A DNA stretch of 64,000 bases from Cupriavidus basilensis (GCF_000876015.1 NZ_BBQM01000028.1:104467-168466); one strand, 5' to 3'. Shown: positions 28,940 to 37,860, counted from the stretch's first letter. Numbers and translations: made by a program. Notes: generated by a model not told the origin, from the letters alone.

Positions 28940-30337
28940 ATGGACCTCGATCTCAGCCAGACCTTGTCATGGAAGAAAAGCCTCGCCGCCGCCACGCCGA
29001 GCGCGGCCGCGGAGCTTGCCATGCTCAGCGACCTGCAGGGAAACATCCTCAAGGGCCACGGCCGGCACAGCACGGCCAATCTGTTCCTGGTGTTCGATCC
29101 GGCCCGGCAGGCCGCGAGCCGGCACTTCCTGTCTGCGCTCGCCGTGCAGATCGGCTCGGCGCTGGACCAGTTGACCGGCGCGCTGGTGTTCAAGGCCTCG
29201 GGGCTGGACGCGGGCACCTTCGTTTCGCTGCTGCTCACCGCCAAAGGCTACGACGCGCTGGGCCGCGCCGACGCCAGGCCCGGCGACGCCGCCTTCCTCG
29301 CCGGCATGAAGGCGCGCCAGTTGGGCGACCCGGCGCCGTCTACCTGGGGCGGCGCGTTCGCCGGCGACGTGCACGCCATGATGCTGATCGCCAGCAGCAC
29401 CGCCGCGCAGCGCGACCGCGACGCGGCGCAGTTCCGCCAGCTCGTGGCCGCCACGCTGGGCGCGGTGCGCATCGCCGGCGAGGAGATGGGCAACGCGCTG
29501 TTCAACAGCGACCAGCAGGGCATCGAGCATTTCGGTTATGTCGATGGCCGCAGCCAGCCGCTGCCGCTGCAGGAAGACGTGGACAACGAGCAGCAGAACA
29601 CGGACGGCATCGACAAGTGGAACCCCGCCATTCCGCTGAGCCAGGTGCTGGCCAAAGACCCGGGCGGCAAGCTCGCGGTGAGCTTCGGCAGCTATTTCGT
29701 GTTCCGCAAGCTGGAGCAGGACGTGAAGGCCTTCAAGGCGCGGGAGGACGCGCTGGCCGACACGCTCGGCGGCATCGGCGAGCGTGCCGGCGCCAGCGTG
29801 GTGGGCCGCTTCGAGAACGGCACGCCCGTGGTCGCGTCCGCGGACGAGCTGCCGTTCGCGGCGCCGGGCGTGCCCAACAACTTCAGCTACGCGGGCGATC
29901 CCGATGGCCTGAAATGCCCGTTCGCCGGGCATATCCGCAAGAGCAACCCGCGCGACGGCATCGCCAACTCGAAAAGCCACCTGATGGCGCGACGGGGCAT
30001 TCCCTACGGCGCGCGCAGCGACGATCCCAACGACGGCCGCATCGACAACAAGCCGTCCGGCGGCGTGGGGCTGCTGTTCATGGCCTACCAGAGCGACATC
30101 GCCGGGCAGTTCGAATTCACGCAGGTCAAGTGGGTCAACAACGTCGGCTTCCCCGGCAGCGGCACCGGCATCGATCCCGTCATCGGGCAGCCGGCCGGCG
30201 GCGGCAAGCAGCGCTGGCCGGTGGTCTACGGCCAGACGCTGAGCGATCCGCTGGATTTCTCCGGGCACGTCACGATGAAGGGCGGCGAGTATTTCTTCGC
30301 GCCGAGCCTGTCGTTCCTGCGCGGGCTGGGCGCGTAG
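28940..30337 (+). CDS. Dyp-type heme peroxidase
   Basis: 465 residues from ATG 28940, set by GGAGG seven bases upstream. The DyP signature GxxDG is seen as GYVDGRSQPL (catalytic Asp) and the proximal heme His in AGHIRKSNPRD, with the conserved Arg in the C-terminal part (FMAYQSDIAGQFEF region). NILKGHGR near residue 36 is typical of the longer DyP classes that degrade dyes, phenols and lignin-like compounds. No signal peptide and no encapsulin gene nearby. It is a single-gene unit, convergent with the GFA gene. Confidence 0.93.
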   Translation: MDLDLSQTLSWKKSLAAATPSAAAELAMLSDLQGNILKGHGRHSTANLFLVFDPARQAASRHFLSALAVQIGSALDQLTGALVFKASGLDAGTFVSLLLTAKGYDALGRADARPGDAAFLAGMKARQLGDPAPSTWGGAFAGDVHAMMLIASSTAAQRDRDAAQFRQLVAATLGAVRIAGEEMGNALFNSDQQGIEHFGYVDGRSQPLPLQEDVDNEQQNTDGIDKWNPAIPLSQVLAKDPGGKLAVSFGSYFVFRKLEQDVKAFKAREDALADTLGGIGERAGASVVGRFENGTPVVASADELPFAAPGVPNNFSYAGDPDGLKCPFAGHIRKSNPRDGIANSKSHLMARRGIPYGARSDDPNDGRIDNKPSGGVGLLFMAYQSDIAGQFEFTQVKWVNNVGFPGSGTGIDPVIGQPAGGGKQRWPVVYGQTLSDPLDFSGHVTMKGGEYFFAPSLSFLRGLGA

Positions 30338-30358
30338 GCGGCGCGCGCCGCCGGCGTT

Positions 30359-30799
30359 TCAGAAGCCGGCCTTGTGCAGCGGGCCGTCCCAGTCGTCGAG
30401 GTACTTGGGCAGGTCGTCGGCCACGTCCACCACGCGGTGGCGGTAGAACAGGTGCATGGCCGGCTGCAGCGCCTCGGGCAGTGTGCCGCCGGCGGCGCGC
30501 GCGAACAGGCTGTTGGGCACCACCGACATGCCCAGGCGGTTGATGCCGAACAGGGTCTCGCCGCAATGGCGGCAGAACTGGCGCTGCAGCGCGCGGGTGG
30601 CGTGGTGATAGGTGGCCACGTGCCCCGCGCCGTGCGCAATTGTTACCTGCGCGGGCTCCCAGGCGGTGGCGGCGAATACCGGGGTCGCGTAGAAGTCGCG
30701 GCAGGCCTGGCAGTGGCAATTGGCTCTCGCCACCGGCTCGCCGGCGATGCGCAACTGGACCTGGCCGCAAAGGCACGCCAGCGTGGCGGGAATCGGCAT
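30359..30799 (-). CDS. GFA-family zinc protein
   Basis: 146 residues from ATG 30799, with CAGGAGA upstream. The GFA (glutathione-dependent formaldehyde-activating enzyme-like) zinc sites are all present: Cys9 and Cys11 (ACLCGQV), Cys28, Cys30 and Cys33 (NCHCQAC), Cys76 and Cys79 (FCRHCGE). Most members of this family have no proven formaldehyde activity. No formaldehyde gene is nearby. Confidence 0.9.
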   Translation of the reverse strand: MPIPATLACLCGQVQLRIAGEPVARANCHCQACRDFYATPVFAATAWEPAQVTIAHGAGHVATYHHATRALQRQFCRHCGETLFGINRLGMSVVPNSLFARAAGGTLPEALQPAMHLFYRHRVVDVADDLPKYLDDWDGPLHKAGF

Positions 30800-30974
30800 G
30801 GCTGTCTCCTGTCTTGGTATGGCGAGGTGCATTCTACTTGCGGCCGGGCGCGGCCGCTCGCGGGCTGCCGGGCGGCGCATCGGTCATCGTGCGCCCGGCG
30901 CATTACAATGCCGGGTCGCCGCGCATCTGCGCGCGCCGCTTTCCATCTTCCGCGCTCCTCGCCCCTCGCCCCTC

Positions 30975-31655
30975 ATGTCCTCGCTTTCGTCTTCCTCTCC
31001 CGACAACACGCTCTGGTTCGACGGCGCCGCCGGCCGCGTCGAGGCCCTGGCCGACACGCCGCCAGGTGCCCTCAAGGGTATCGCCGTGATCGCCCATCCG
31101 CATCCGCTGCTCGGCGGCAGCGCCACGCACAAGATCCCGGTGGCGCTGGCGCGGCTGTTCGAGGCGCGCGGCTGGCTCGCCGTGCGCCCCAATTTCCGCG
31201 GCGTGGGCGGCACGCAGGGCCAGCACGACGCGGGCGAGGGCGAGACCGAGGACACCCTGGCGGTGGTCGGGCAGCTCATGCGCGCGCATCCGGGCCTGCC
31301 GCTGGCGCTGGCCGGGTTCTCGTTCGGGGCTTATGTGCAGACGCGCGTGGCGCAGCGGCTCACGGCCGGCGGCGAGCGCGTGGCGAGCCTGGTGCTGGCC
31401 GGCATGCCGGCCGGGCCGGTGCCGGCCGGGCGCAGCTACGACACCCCGGCGGTGCCGGCCGGCGCCCTGGTCGTCCACGGCGAGCAGGACGCCAACGCGC
31501 CGCTGCAGGGGGTGTTCGACTGGGCGCGCCCGCAGGAGCTGCCGGTGGTGGTGGTGCCGGGCGCCAACCATTTCTTCACCGGCAAGCTGCCGGTGTTCCA
31601 GCGCGCGGTGGCGCGGTACCTCGACCAGCAGGCGCGCGCGGCCGGCGCGGCCTGA
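30975..31655 (+). CDS. Alpha/beta hydrolase
   Basis: 226 residues from ATG 30975. HPHPLLGGSATHKI and RPNFRGVGGTQG are typical of the dienelactone-hydrolase-like group of small alpha/beta hydrolases; the nucleophile elbow is GFSFGA (Ser116), the acid lies near GEQDANAP and the His in GANHFFTGKL. All three catalytic residues look intact. No signal peptide. Substrate unknown. Confidence 0.9.
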   Translation: MSSLSSSSPDNTLWFDGAAGRVEALADTPPGALKGIAVIAHPHPLLGGSATHKIPVALARLFEARGWLAVRPNFRGVGGTQGQHDAGEGETEDTLAVVGQLMRAHPGLPLALAGFSFGAYVQTRVAQRLTAGGERVASLVLAGMPAGPVPAGRSYDTPAVPAGALVVHGEQDANAPLQGVFDWARPQELPVVVVPGANHFFTGKLPVFQRAVARYLDQQARAAGAA

Positions 31656-31665
31656 GCGCGCGGCT

Positions 31666-33201
31666 TCAGTCCATCGCCGCGCGGGCGACCGCCTCGTCGG
31701 CGTGGTGGCTGGGCCGGATCAGCAGGATCAGCGGCACCACCAGCAGCGTGGCCACGAACATGACCTTGAAGTCGTTGAGGTAGGCGATCATCGCCGCCTG
31801 CTGGTTGATCGACTGGTTGAGCACGGCGAGGTCGTAGCGCGAGCCGCCGGCCAGCATCGACTGCATGGCCGGGTTGAAGATGCTGACGTTGGCGGCGAGG
31901 TCGGCGTGCGCGACCTGGGTGTTGCGCGTCATCAGCGTCTGGATCACCGAGATGCCGATGCTGCTGCCGATATTGCGCATCAGGCTGTAGGTGGCGGTGC
32001 CGTCCGCGCGCAGCTCGGGCGTCAGCGTGGAGAAGGTCAGCGCGCTCAGCGGCACGAACACCAGCCCCAGCCCGAAGCCCTGGATGATGCCGGGCCACAC
32101 GATGTCCGACACCGACAGCACGATGGTGTACTGCATCATCTGCCACAGCGCGAAGGCCGAGATCAGGAAGCCGCAGAGCAGCAGCAGGCGCGCGTCGATG
32201 CGCCTGAGCAGGCGCCCGGCCAGCAGCATGGCCAGCATGGTGCCGGCGCCGCTCGGGGCCGTCACCAGCCCGGTGGTGGCGACCGGGTAGCCCATCAGGT
32301 TCTGCAGCATCGGCGGCAGCAGCGCGCGCGTGGCGTACATCACCGCGCCGATCACGAAGATGAAGCAGGCGCCGGTGGTGAAGTTGCGGTCCCTGAGCAA
32401 CTGATAGCGGAAGAAGGAGCCGGGGCCCGCCGTGGCCGTGTGCGCGATGAAATACAGAAAGGCCAGCGCCGCCAGGATGGCCTCGACGCGGATCTCGAGC
32501 GAGCCGAACCAGTCGAGCTGCTCGCCGCGGTCCAGCATGGCCTGCAGCGCGCCGATGGCCAGCCCCAGCGTGACGAAGCCGAAGGCGTCGAACTTCACGC
32601 TGCGCTGCGGCGCCCGGCTCGGCAGGAACGACAGCACGCCGGACAGCGCGAAGGCGCCGATCGGCACGTTGATGAAGAACACCCAGCGCCAGTTGTAGCT
32701 GTCGGTCAGCCAGCCGCCCAGCGTGGGGCCCAGGATCGGCCCCACCATCACGCCCATGCCCCACACCGCCATCGCCTGGCCCTGCTTCTCGCGCGGGTTG
32801 ATGTCGAGCAGGATCGACTGCGACAGCGGCACCAGCGCGGCGCCGAAGAGCCCCTGCAGCAGCCGCGAGGCGACGATCTGCGCGAGCGTCTCGGACAGTC
32901 CGCAGAAGGCCGACGCCACCGTGAAGCCGGCGATGGAGATGGCCAGCAGCCGCTTGACGCTGAGCCGGTCGGACAGCCAGCCGGTCAGCGGCGTGGCGAT
33001 CGCCGCGGCCACGATGTAGGAGGTCAGCACCCAGGTGATCTCGTCCTGCGAGGCGGACAGGCTGCCCTGCATGTGCGGCAGCGCAACATTGGCAATCGTG
33101 CTGTCGAGCGTCTGGATCAGGGTCGCGGCCATGACCGCGATGGTGATCATGGGCCGGTTGAGCGGCATCTCGGCGCGCGCGGGCACCGCTAGGGAGGACA
33201 T
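31666..33201 (-). CDS. EmrB-type DHA2 multidrug exporter
   Basis: 511 residues with 14 hydrophobic segments. LDSTIANVALPHMQG (motif D1), GWLSDRLSVKRLL (motif A) and GVMVGPILGPTLGGWL (motif C) are all EmrB-like. EmrB works with a membrane-fusion protein EmrA, which is missing here, so it may act alone. It diverges from a MarR regulator with a palindrome between them, the usual layout of an inducible efflux system. Confidence 0.92.
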   Translation of the reverse strand: MSSLAVPARAEMPLNRPMITIAVMAATLIQTLDSTIANVALPHMQGSLSASQDEITWVLTSYIVAAAIATPLTGWLSDRLSVKRLLAISIAGFTVASAFCGLSETLAQIVASRLLQGLFGAALVPLSQSILLDINPREKQGQAMAVWGMGVMVGPILGPTLGGWLTDSYNWRWVFFINVPIGAFALSGVLSFLPSRAPQRSVKFDAFGFVTLGLAIGALQAMLDRGEQLDWFGSLEIRVEAILAALAFLYFIAHTATAGPGSFFRYQLLRDRNFTTGACFIFVIGAVMYATRALLPPMLQNLMGYPVATTGLVTAPSGAGTMLAMLLAGRLLRRIDARLLLLCGFLISAFALWQMMQYTIVLSVSDIVWPGIIQGFGLGLVFVPLSALTFSTLTPELRADGTATYSLMRNIGSSIGISVIQTLMTRNTQVAHADLAANVSIFNPAMQSMLAGGSRYDLAVLNQSINQQAAMIAYLNDFKVMFVATLLVVPLILLIRPSHHADEAVARAAMD

Positions 33202-33225
33202 GTCGGGGGACGGCCTGGCAGGATG

Positions 33226-33239
33226 ATAAGCATGCTTAT
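33226..33239. promoter_or_regulatory. Candidate MarR operator
   Basis: ATAAGCATGCTTAT is a perfect 14-bp palindrome in the 104-bp divergent region between the exporter and the MarR gene. Its place and size fit a MarR dimer site; binding is inferred. Confidence 0.6.
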
Positions 33240-33305
33240 TATACGGCGGCGGCGCCCATGCGTGGCATGCGCGGGGCGCCGCTCGGATCTTTGTACAATC
33301 GCTGC

Positions 33306-33749
33306 ATGGAAACGAAACTCGAAAAGCGCTTTGGCTTCCTGGTCTCGGATGTCGGGCGCCTGTGCGGCAAGCGCTTCGACGACCTGGCCAAGTCCTCGCT
33401 CGACCTGACCCGCGCGCAGTGCCGCGCGCTGGCCTACCTGAGCCACTACGGCGAGGTCAACCAGGCGCGGCTGGCCGACCTGCTGGAGGTGGCGCCGATC
33501 TCCGCCGGCCGCCTGCTCGACCGCATGGAGGAGGGCGGCTGGATCGAGCGCCAGCCCAACCCGGACGACCGCCGCGAGCGCGTGGTGCGCATGACGGACA
33601 AGGCGGAGATGGCGCTGGACAAGGCGCGCCGCGTCGGCGACGAGGTGGCCGCGGAAGCGCTGGCCGGCCTGAGCGCGCACGAGCGCGACCAGCTGATCGG
33701 CCTGCTGCGGCGCGTGCGGGTCAACCTCGGCACCATCGTCGACAAATAA
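33306..33749 (+). CDS. MarR-family regulator
   Basis: 147 residues from ATG 33306. The winged helix is seen as LTRAQCRALAYLSHYGEVNQ, LADLLEVAPISAGRLLDRME and GWIERQPNPDDRRERVVRMT (the wing with the conserved DxRxRxV pattern). MarR proteins repress efflux genes and are released by phenolic or other drugs. It diverges from the EmrB-type gene and most likely controls it and itself. Confidence 0.93.
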   Translation: METKLEKRFGFLVSDVGRLCGKRFDDLAKSSLDLTRAQCRALAYLSHYGEVNQARLADLLEVAPISAGRLLDRMEEGGWIERQPNPDDRRERVVRMTDKAEMALDKARRVGDEVAAEALAGLSAHERDQLIGLLRRVRVNLGTIVDK

Positions 33750-33774
33750 ACGGGCGCGCGGGTTCTGTTCGCCC

Positions 33775-33801
33775 TAAAGTTTCGCGGGATCGTGCCGATG
33801 A
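33775..33801 (+). promoter_or_regulatory. Sigma-28 (FliA) promoter
   Basis: TAAA, 15 bases, GCCGATGA: this matches the sigma-28 consensus TAAA-N15-GCCGATAA at all but one position. It ends 33 bases before the start codon of the FlxA-like gene. Confidence 0.8.
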
Positions 33802-33834
33802 TGTGGTCATCCCCAACGTAACGGACAACCCGAC

Positions 33835-34314
33835 ATGTCGAGCATCAGCGTAGTCAACCCGCAGGTGACGCTGCCCGGATCGAGCACCCCCGTCAACGCC
33901 GCCCAGGCCGACAAGCAGGGCAATCAGGACAGCCAGGCCGCGTCCGCGTCGTCGGCATCGTCCGGCGCTGCCGCGGGCGGCCGCGTTGCCGGCCCGTCGC
34001 TGTCGGGCGCCGCGCCTGCCGGCGGCGCCAGCGGCTCCAGCAGCGACAGCAGCAGCACCGAGTCCGACACCGTCAAGCAGTTGAAGAAACAGATCGCCGA
34101 CCTGCAGAAGCAACTGGCCGAGGAACAGCGCCAGCTCCAGTCCATCCAGGCCAGCAAGATGGACGACGAGTCCAAGGCGGCCGCGATGGGCGCGATCCAG
34201 TCCCAGGTTGCCTCCACCTCGGCATCGCTGCAGACGGCCATGGGCGCGCTGACCCAGGCCCTGCTGGCCGAGAGCGGCAGCGCCTCAGGTTCGATGGTCA
34301 ACACCACGGCCTGA
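33835..34314 (+). CDS. FlxA-like protein
   Basis: 159 residues. The first half is Ser/Ala/Gly-rich and unstructured. From about residue 80 it forms a coiled coil (SDTVKQLKKQIADLQKQLAE, then LQSIQ, a break with MDDESKAAAMGAI and a second helix QSQVASTSASLQTAMGALTQ). The two-helix pattern with a charged break resembles E. coli FlxA, a sigma-28-dependent gene of unknown role. The FliA-type promoter directly upstream supports this and places it with late flagellar genes. It has no signal peptide; function unknown. Confidence 0.8.
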   Translation: MSSISVVNPQVTLPGSSTPVNAAQADKQGNQDSQAASASSASSGAAAGGRVAGPSLSGAAPAGGASGSSSDSSSTESDTVKQLKKQIADLQKQLAEEQRQLQSIQASKMDDESKAAAMGAIQSQVASTSASLQTAMGALTQALLAESGSASGSMVNTTA

Positions 34315-34415
34315 ACCGCCGGGGCCCGCGCCGGCCCCCGGTTTCCCGGTCCTTGTCCTTGCCGCTTCCTTGCTGCTTCCCGGCCGCCGCCGCGTGGTAG
34401 CGGCGCGCGCCCGGC

Positions 34416-35054
34416 TCAGAGCACCTGCCGCAACTGTCCCGTTGCCTTGTCGAGCTGCTGCTTGAGCAGCTTCAGCAGGCAGTACATGCCGTAGGCATCC
34501 TCCGATCTCTCGCTTTGCATGTCCGCCAGCATCAGCACGCTGTCCAGCCCCGCGCCGACGTTCTCGAGCTCGGCGCAGCCGCTGGTCACGCGCTGGCGGA
34601 TTTCCTCGCCCAGCACCTCGATCAGGCCGGCAAGCTCGGGCACGCGGGAATCGGGTTTGGGGCCGGCGGCGACGGCCAGGTCGATCAGTTCGGTGATGAG
34701 CTCGCCGTGCTGGCTGAGGACGGAGCCGGACGGCAGCGTCGCGCTGGCGGCGGTGCCGGCGGTTGCGGCGGCGGGCTTGGTGCTGTTGCGGGCGTTCTGG
34801 CGCAAGGGAGCCTCCCTGGAATTGGCGGCCCGCTTGCGCTTGTTCCCATGCAAGGGAAGCGGACCCGGAAAGATCGCCTGGCGGTTCTGCGCTGCTTCCC
34901 CGGCGCCATGCGTGTTGCCTGTGCGCGTGGCACGTTGGCGGTAGCGTGCGGCCTGTTGCCCGTGGGGCCAGACCGTCGGTGTTTGCGGTGCTGCGGTGCT
35001 TGCGGTGCCTGCCGTGTCCGCGGTGCCTGCCGGTGCGACTGCCGCCGCCGGCAT
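34416..35054 (-). CDS. DUF1484-like hypothetical protein
   Basis: 212 residues if it starts at ATG 35054; no ribosome binding site supports this and the first 80 residues are low-complexity, so a later start is likely (for example TTG near 34850). The C-terminal 110 residues look like a real domain: SQHGELITELIDLAVAAGPK, IEVLGEEIRQRVTSGCAELE, ADMQSERSEDAYGMYCLLK, LLKQQLDKATGQLRQ. This matches the pattern of DUF1484 proteins of Ralstonia and Cupriavidus, all helical and of unknown function. The assignment is from memory of the family pattern. Confidence 0.6.
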   Translation of the reverse strand: MPAAAVAPAGTADTAGTASTAAPQTPTVWPHGQQAARYRQRATRTGNTHGAGEAAQNRQAIFPGPLPLHGNKRKRAANSREAPLRQNARNSTKPAAATAGTAASATLPSGSVLSQHGELITELIDLAVAAGPKPDSRVPELAGLIEVLGEEIRQRVTSGCAELENVGAGLDSVLMLADMQSERSEDAYGMYCLLKLLKQQLDKATGQLRQVL

Positions 35055-35367
35055 CAATCAATGCCGGCACGGTTGCCAGCACCGCTGCCGGCACCAATGC
35101 CGCAGCCCCGGCGCGACGCATGCGGTGCGCCTGGCACGCAGGCAACCCGATCAGCGATTCTTGACGATCGGGGTCGGGGGTGTCAAGCCGGCGCGCGGCG
35201 TGGATTTGTGAACTTTGTGTTTCGGCGTGGTGCGTTCCGGCCGCCGCCGGGACTGGTGTCACGCGGCACTGGCGTACTGGCGCGGCCCCATCGCGCACGC
35301 CGCCGCGCGCCGCGGCGCGCCCGATCACCTATCCTTGTAAACCTGATTTCAACCACAGGACGCCCAA
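35055..35367. other. Intergenic region before the isocitrate dehydrogenase gene
   Basis: 313 bases with no convincing gene. No clear promoter, palindrome or terminator was recognised. Confidence 0.5.
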
Positions 35368-36399
35368 ATGGCCACCGAAACACCCAAACAGATCCCCGCC
35401 ACCCTGATTCCCGGCGACGGCATCGGCCCCGAAGTCGTGGAAGCCACCGTCAAGCTGCTGGACGCGCTGGGCGCGCCGTTCTCCTGGGACGTGCAGCAAG
35501 CCGGCATGGCCGGCATCGCGCAGGGCGGCGACCCGCTGCCCGAGGCGACGCTGGAGAGCATCCGCCGCACCGGCCTGGCGCTCAAGGGACCGCTCACCAC
35601 GCCGGTGGGCGGGGGCTTCCGTTCGGTCAACGTGCGCCTGCGCGAAGCGTTCAACCTCTACGCCAACGTGCGGCCCGCGCGCACGCTGGTGCCGGGCCGC
35701 TTCGAGAACATCGACCTGGTGCTGGTGCGCGAGAACGTGGGCGGCTTCTACGTGGCGCACGACTACTACATCGCCGTGGGCGACGACCCGCACGCGGTGG
35801 CGGTCTCCACCGGCACCAACACGCGCGACGCCTGCCGGCGCATCGCGCGCTTCGCCTTCGAGTACGCGGTGAAGAACGGCCGCAAGAAGATCACCGTGGT
35901 GCACAAGGCCAACATCCTCAAGGCGCTGACCGGGATCTTCCTCGATGCCGCGCGCGAGGTGGCGCAGGACTACGCGGGCCGCGTGGAGATGGACGACCGC
36001 ATCGTCGACGCCTGCGCCATGCAGCTCGTGCTCAATCCGTGGCAGTTCGACATGCTGCTGTGTACCAACCTGTTCGGCGACATCCTCTCGGACCAGATCG
36101 CCGGACTGGTGGGCGGCCTGGGCATGGCGCCGGGCGCCAACATCGGCGAGAGCGCCGCCATCTTCGAGGCCGTGCACGGCTCGGCGCCGGACATCGCCGG
36201 CAAGGGCATCGCCAACCCGATCTCGCTGATGCTGGCCGCGGGCCTGATGCTCGAGCACGTGGGCCGGCAGGACCTCGCCACGCGGCTGCGCGGCGCCATC
36301 GACGCCGCGCTCAACCAGGACCAGGTGCGCACCGGCGACCTCAAGGGCTCGGCCACCACCCAGCAGTTCACCGACGCCGTGGTGAAGCGCCTGGCCTGA
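35368..36399 (+). CDS. NAD-dependent isocitrate/isopropylmalate-type dehydrogenase
   Basis: 343 residues of the beta-decarboxylating dehydrogenase family. TLIPGDGIGPEVV opens the fold; the substrate loop reads GGGFRSVNVRLREAFNLYAN, with the Ser-x-Asn-x-x-Leu-Arg pattern of isocitrate dehydrogenases. DLVLVRENVGGFYV replaces the usual RENTEGxY. Metal Asp residues lie in NLFGDILSDQIAGL. The cofactor loop HGSAPDIAGKGIANP has the Asp-Ile pair that selects NAD rather than NADP. It fits the short NAD-IDH group rather than LeuB, which would sit with leuCD. Exact substrate is not proven. Confidence 0.88.
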   Translation: MATETPKQIPATLIPGDGIGPEVVEATVKLLDALGAPFSWDVQQAGMAGIAQGGDPLPEATLESIRRTGLALKGPLTTPVGGGFRSVNVRLREAFNLYANVRPARTLVPGRFENIDLVLVRENVGGFYVAHDYYIAVGDDPHAVAVSTGTNTRDACRRIARFAFEYAVKNGRKKITVVHKANILKALTGIFLDAAREVAQDYAGRVEMDDRIVDACAMQLVLNPWQFDMLLCTNLFGDILSDQIAGLVGGLGMAPGANIGESAAIFEAVHGSAPDIAGKGIANPISLMLAAGLMLEHVGRQDLATRLRGAIDAALNQDQVRTGDLKGSATTQQFTDAVVKRLA

Positions 36400-36405
36400 T
36401 GCGTC

Positions 36406-37056
36406 TCAGGCCAGCAGCGGCGCCTCGGTCAGCGCCTGCAGGCGCGCCAGCGTCATGCCTTCGGCCATCGCCTCGACCTGCAGGCCGGCGGGCGTGACGC
36501 GCAGCACCGCGAGGTCCGTGTAGATGCGCCCGACCACGCCGCGCGCGGTCAGCGGCAGGCGGCAGCGCTCCAGCAGGCGCGGGCGGCCGTCGCGCGTGGT
36601 GTGTTCCATCAGCACCCACACCGCGCGCGCGCCGTAGGCCAGCTCCATCGCGCCGCCCACCGCGGGCGGCGTGCCGGGGTCGCCGCGGGTCCAGTTGGCG
36701 AGGTCGCCGTTGGCGGCCACTTCATAGGCGCCGAGGATGGCCAGGTCGAGATGGCCGCCGCGCATCATGGCGAAGCTCAGCGCGGAGTCGAAGATCGCCG
36801 CGCCCGCGCGCAGCGTGACCGGCTGCTTGCTGGCGTTGATGAGGTCGGGGTGTTCCTCGCCGGCCGGCGGGCGCGGGCCGAGGTGGAGGATGCCGTTCTC
36901 GCTGTGCAGGAAGACCTCGCGCCCGGCCGGGATCAGGTCGCCGACCAGGGTCGGCAGGCCGATGCCGAGGTTGACGTAGGCGCCGGCGGGAATGTCCAGC
37001 GCCGCGCGCCGCGCGATCTGCTCGCGGGTCCATCCGGTCATGGCCGTCGTCGTCAT
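36406..37056 (-). CDS. scoB: 3-oxoacid CoA-transferase subunit B
   Basis: 216 residues. ARRAALDIPAGAYVNLGIGLPTLV is the family opening; the active-site Glu lies in HSENGILHLGP. AIFDSALSFAMMRGGHLDLA and GDLANWTRG follow the usual subunit-B order. It takes CoA from succinyl-CoA (or another donor) to a 3-oxoacid. The start overlaps the scoA stop (ATGA), so the subunits are coupled. Confidence 0.93.
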   Translation of the reverse strand: MTTTAMTGWTREQIARRAALDIPAGAYVNLGIGLPTLVGDLIPAGREVFLHSENGILHLGPRPPAGEEHPDLINASKQPVTLRAGAAIFDSALSFAMMRGGHLDLAILGAYEVAANGDLANWTRGDPGTPPAVGGAMELAYGARAVWVLMEHTTRDGRPRLLERCRLPLTARGVVGRIYTDLAVLRVTPAGLQVEAMAEGMTLARLQALTEAPLLA

Positions 37057-37742
37057 CGCCCGCCTCCATATCGCTGGTCTGCCACCACCACCCGGTGCAC
37101 GAAGATGCCCGGCGTCACGACCTGTTCCGGGTCGAGCGCGCCGGCCTCGACCATGCCGTCCACTTCGGCCGCCACCACGCGCGCGGCCGTCGCCATGACG
37201 GGATTGAAATTGCGCCCGGCGAGGTGATAGTCGAGATTGCCGAGGCGGTCCGCGTGGCGGCCGCGGATCAGCGCGAAGTCCGCGCGCAGCGGCAGCTCCA
37301 GCACGTGCTGCACGCCGCCGATCTCGCGCACGGGCTTGCCCTCGCCGAGGATGGTGCCGGCCGTGATCGGGCAGTAGAAACCGCCCAGCCCGGCGCCCGC
37401 GCAGCGGATGCGCTCCACCAGCGTGCCCTGCGGCACCAGTTCGAGCTCGATCTCGCCGCGCCGGTAGGCGTCGCGGAACGCCGTGGCGCCGGCGGTCAGC
37501 GGGTAGGAGCAGACCAGCTTGCGCACGCGGCCCGCCGCGATCAGGCTGGCCACGCCCTCGCCGTCGTAGCCGGCGTTGTTGGAGATCACCGTGAGGCCGC
37601 GCGCGCCGTGCGCCAGCACCGCGTCGATCAGGCCGCCGGGCAGCCCCGAGCTGCCGAAGCCGCCCACCATCACGGTGGCGCCGTCGTGCAGGCCGGCCAC
37701 GGCCTCGCCGCAGTCGGCCACCTGCTTGTTCACCAGTTCCAT
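37053..37742 (-). CDS. scoA: 3-oxoacid CoA-transferase subunit A
   Basis: 229 residues from ATG 37742. The Gly-rich CoA site is VMVGGFGSSGLPGGLIDAV; LTVISNNAGYDGEGVASLI and ERIRCAGAGLGGFYCPI are typical of subunit A. Together with ScoB it forms the heterotetramer. pcaIJ of the beta-ketoadipate pathway is a close relative, so an aromatic-acid role is possible. A divergent LysR gene probably controls the pair. Confidence 0.92.
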   Translation of the reverse strand: MELVNKQVADCGEAVAGLHDGATVMVGGFGSSGLPGGLIDAVLAHGARGLTVISNNAGYDGEGVASLIAAGRVRKLVCSYPLTAGATAFRDAYRRGEIELELVPQGTLVERIRCAGAGLGGFYCPITAGTILGEGKPVREIGGVQHVLELPLRADFALIRGRHADRLGNLDYHLAGRNFNPVMATAARVVAAEVDGMVEAGALDPEQVVTPGIFVHRVVVADQRYGGGR

Positions 37743-37843
37743 GCCGGGCACGCTCCCGCTCCGCGCGCGGCGCCGCGCGCCGCCAAGGCAAGCATCATGC
37801 GGCCTGCGCGGCCATAGGTGCAAGTATCGCTGGCTTAATCTTT

Positions 37844-37860
37844 GATAAGCTCGCCTTATC
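37844..37860. promoter_or_regulatory. LysR-type operator
   Basis: GATAAGCTCGCCTTATC has 6-bp inverted arms around 5 bases and holds a T-N11-A core. It lies in the divergent region 40 bases before the LysR start, as expected for autorepression plus activation of scoAB. Confidence 0.7.

Noticed and set aside
26620..30543. 1307-residue plus-strand frame over the TonB receptor and DyP genes
   Set aside because: Same strand but another frame, Arg/Gly/Ala-rich without motifs; the overlapped genes have clear families.
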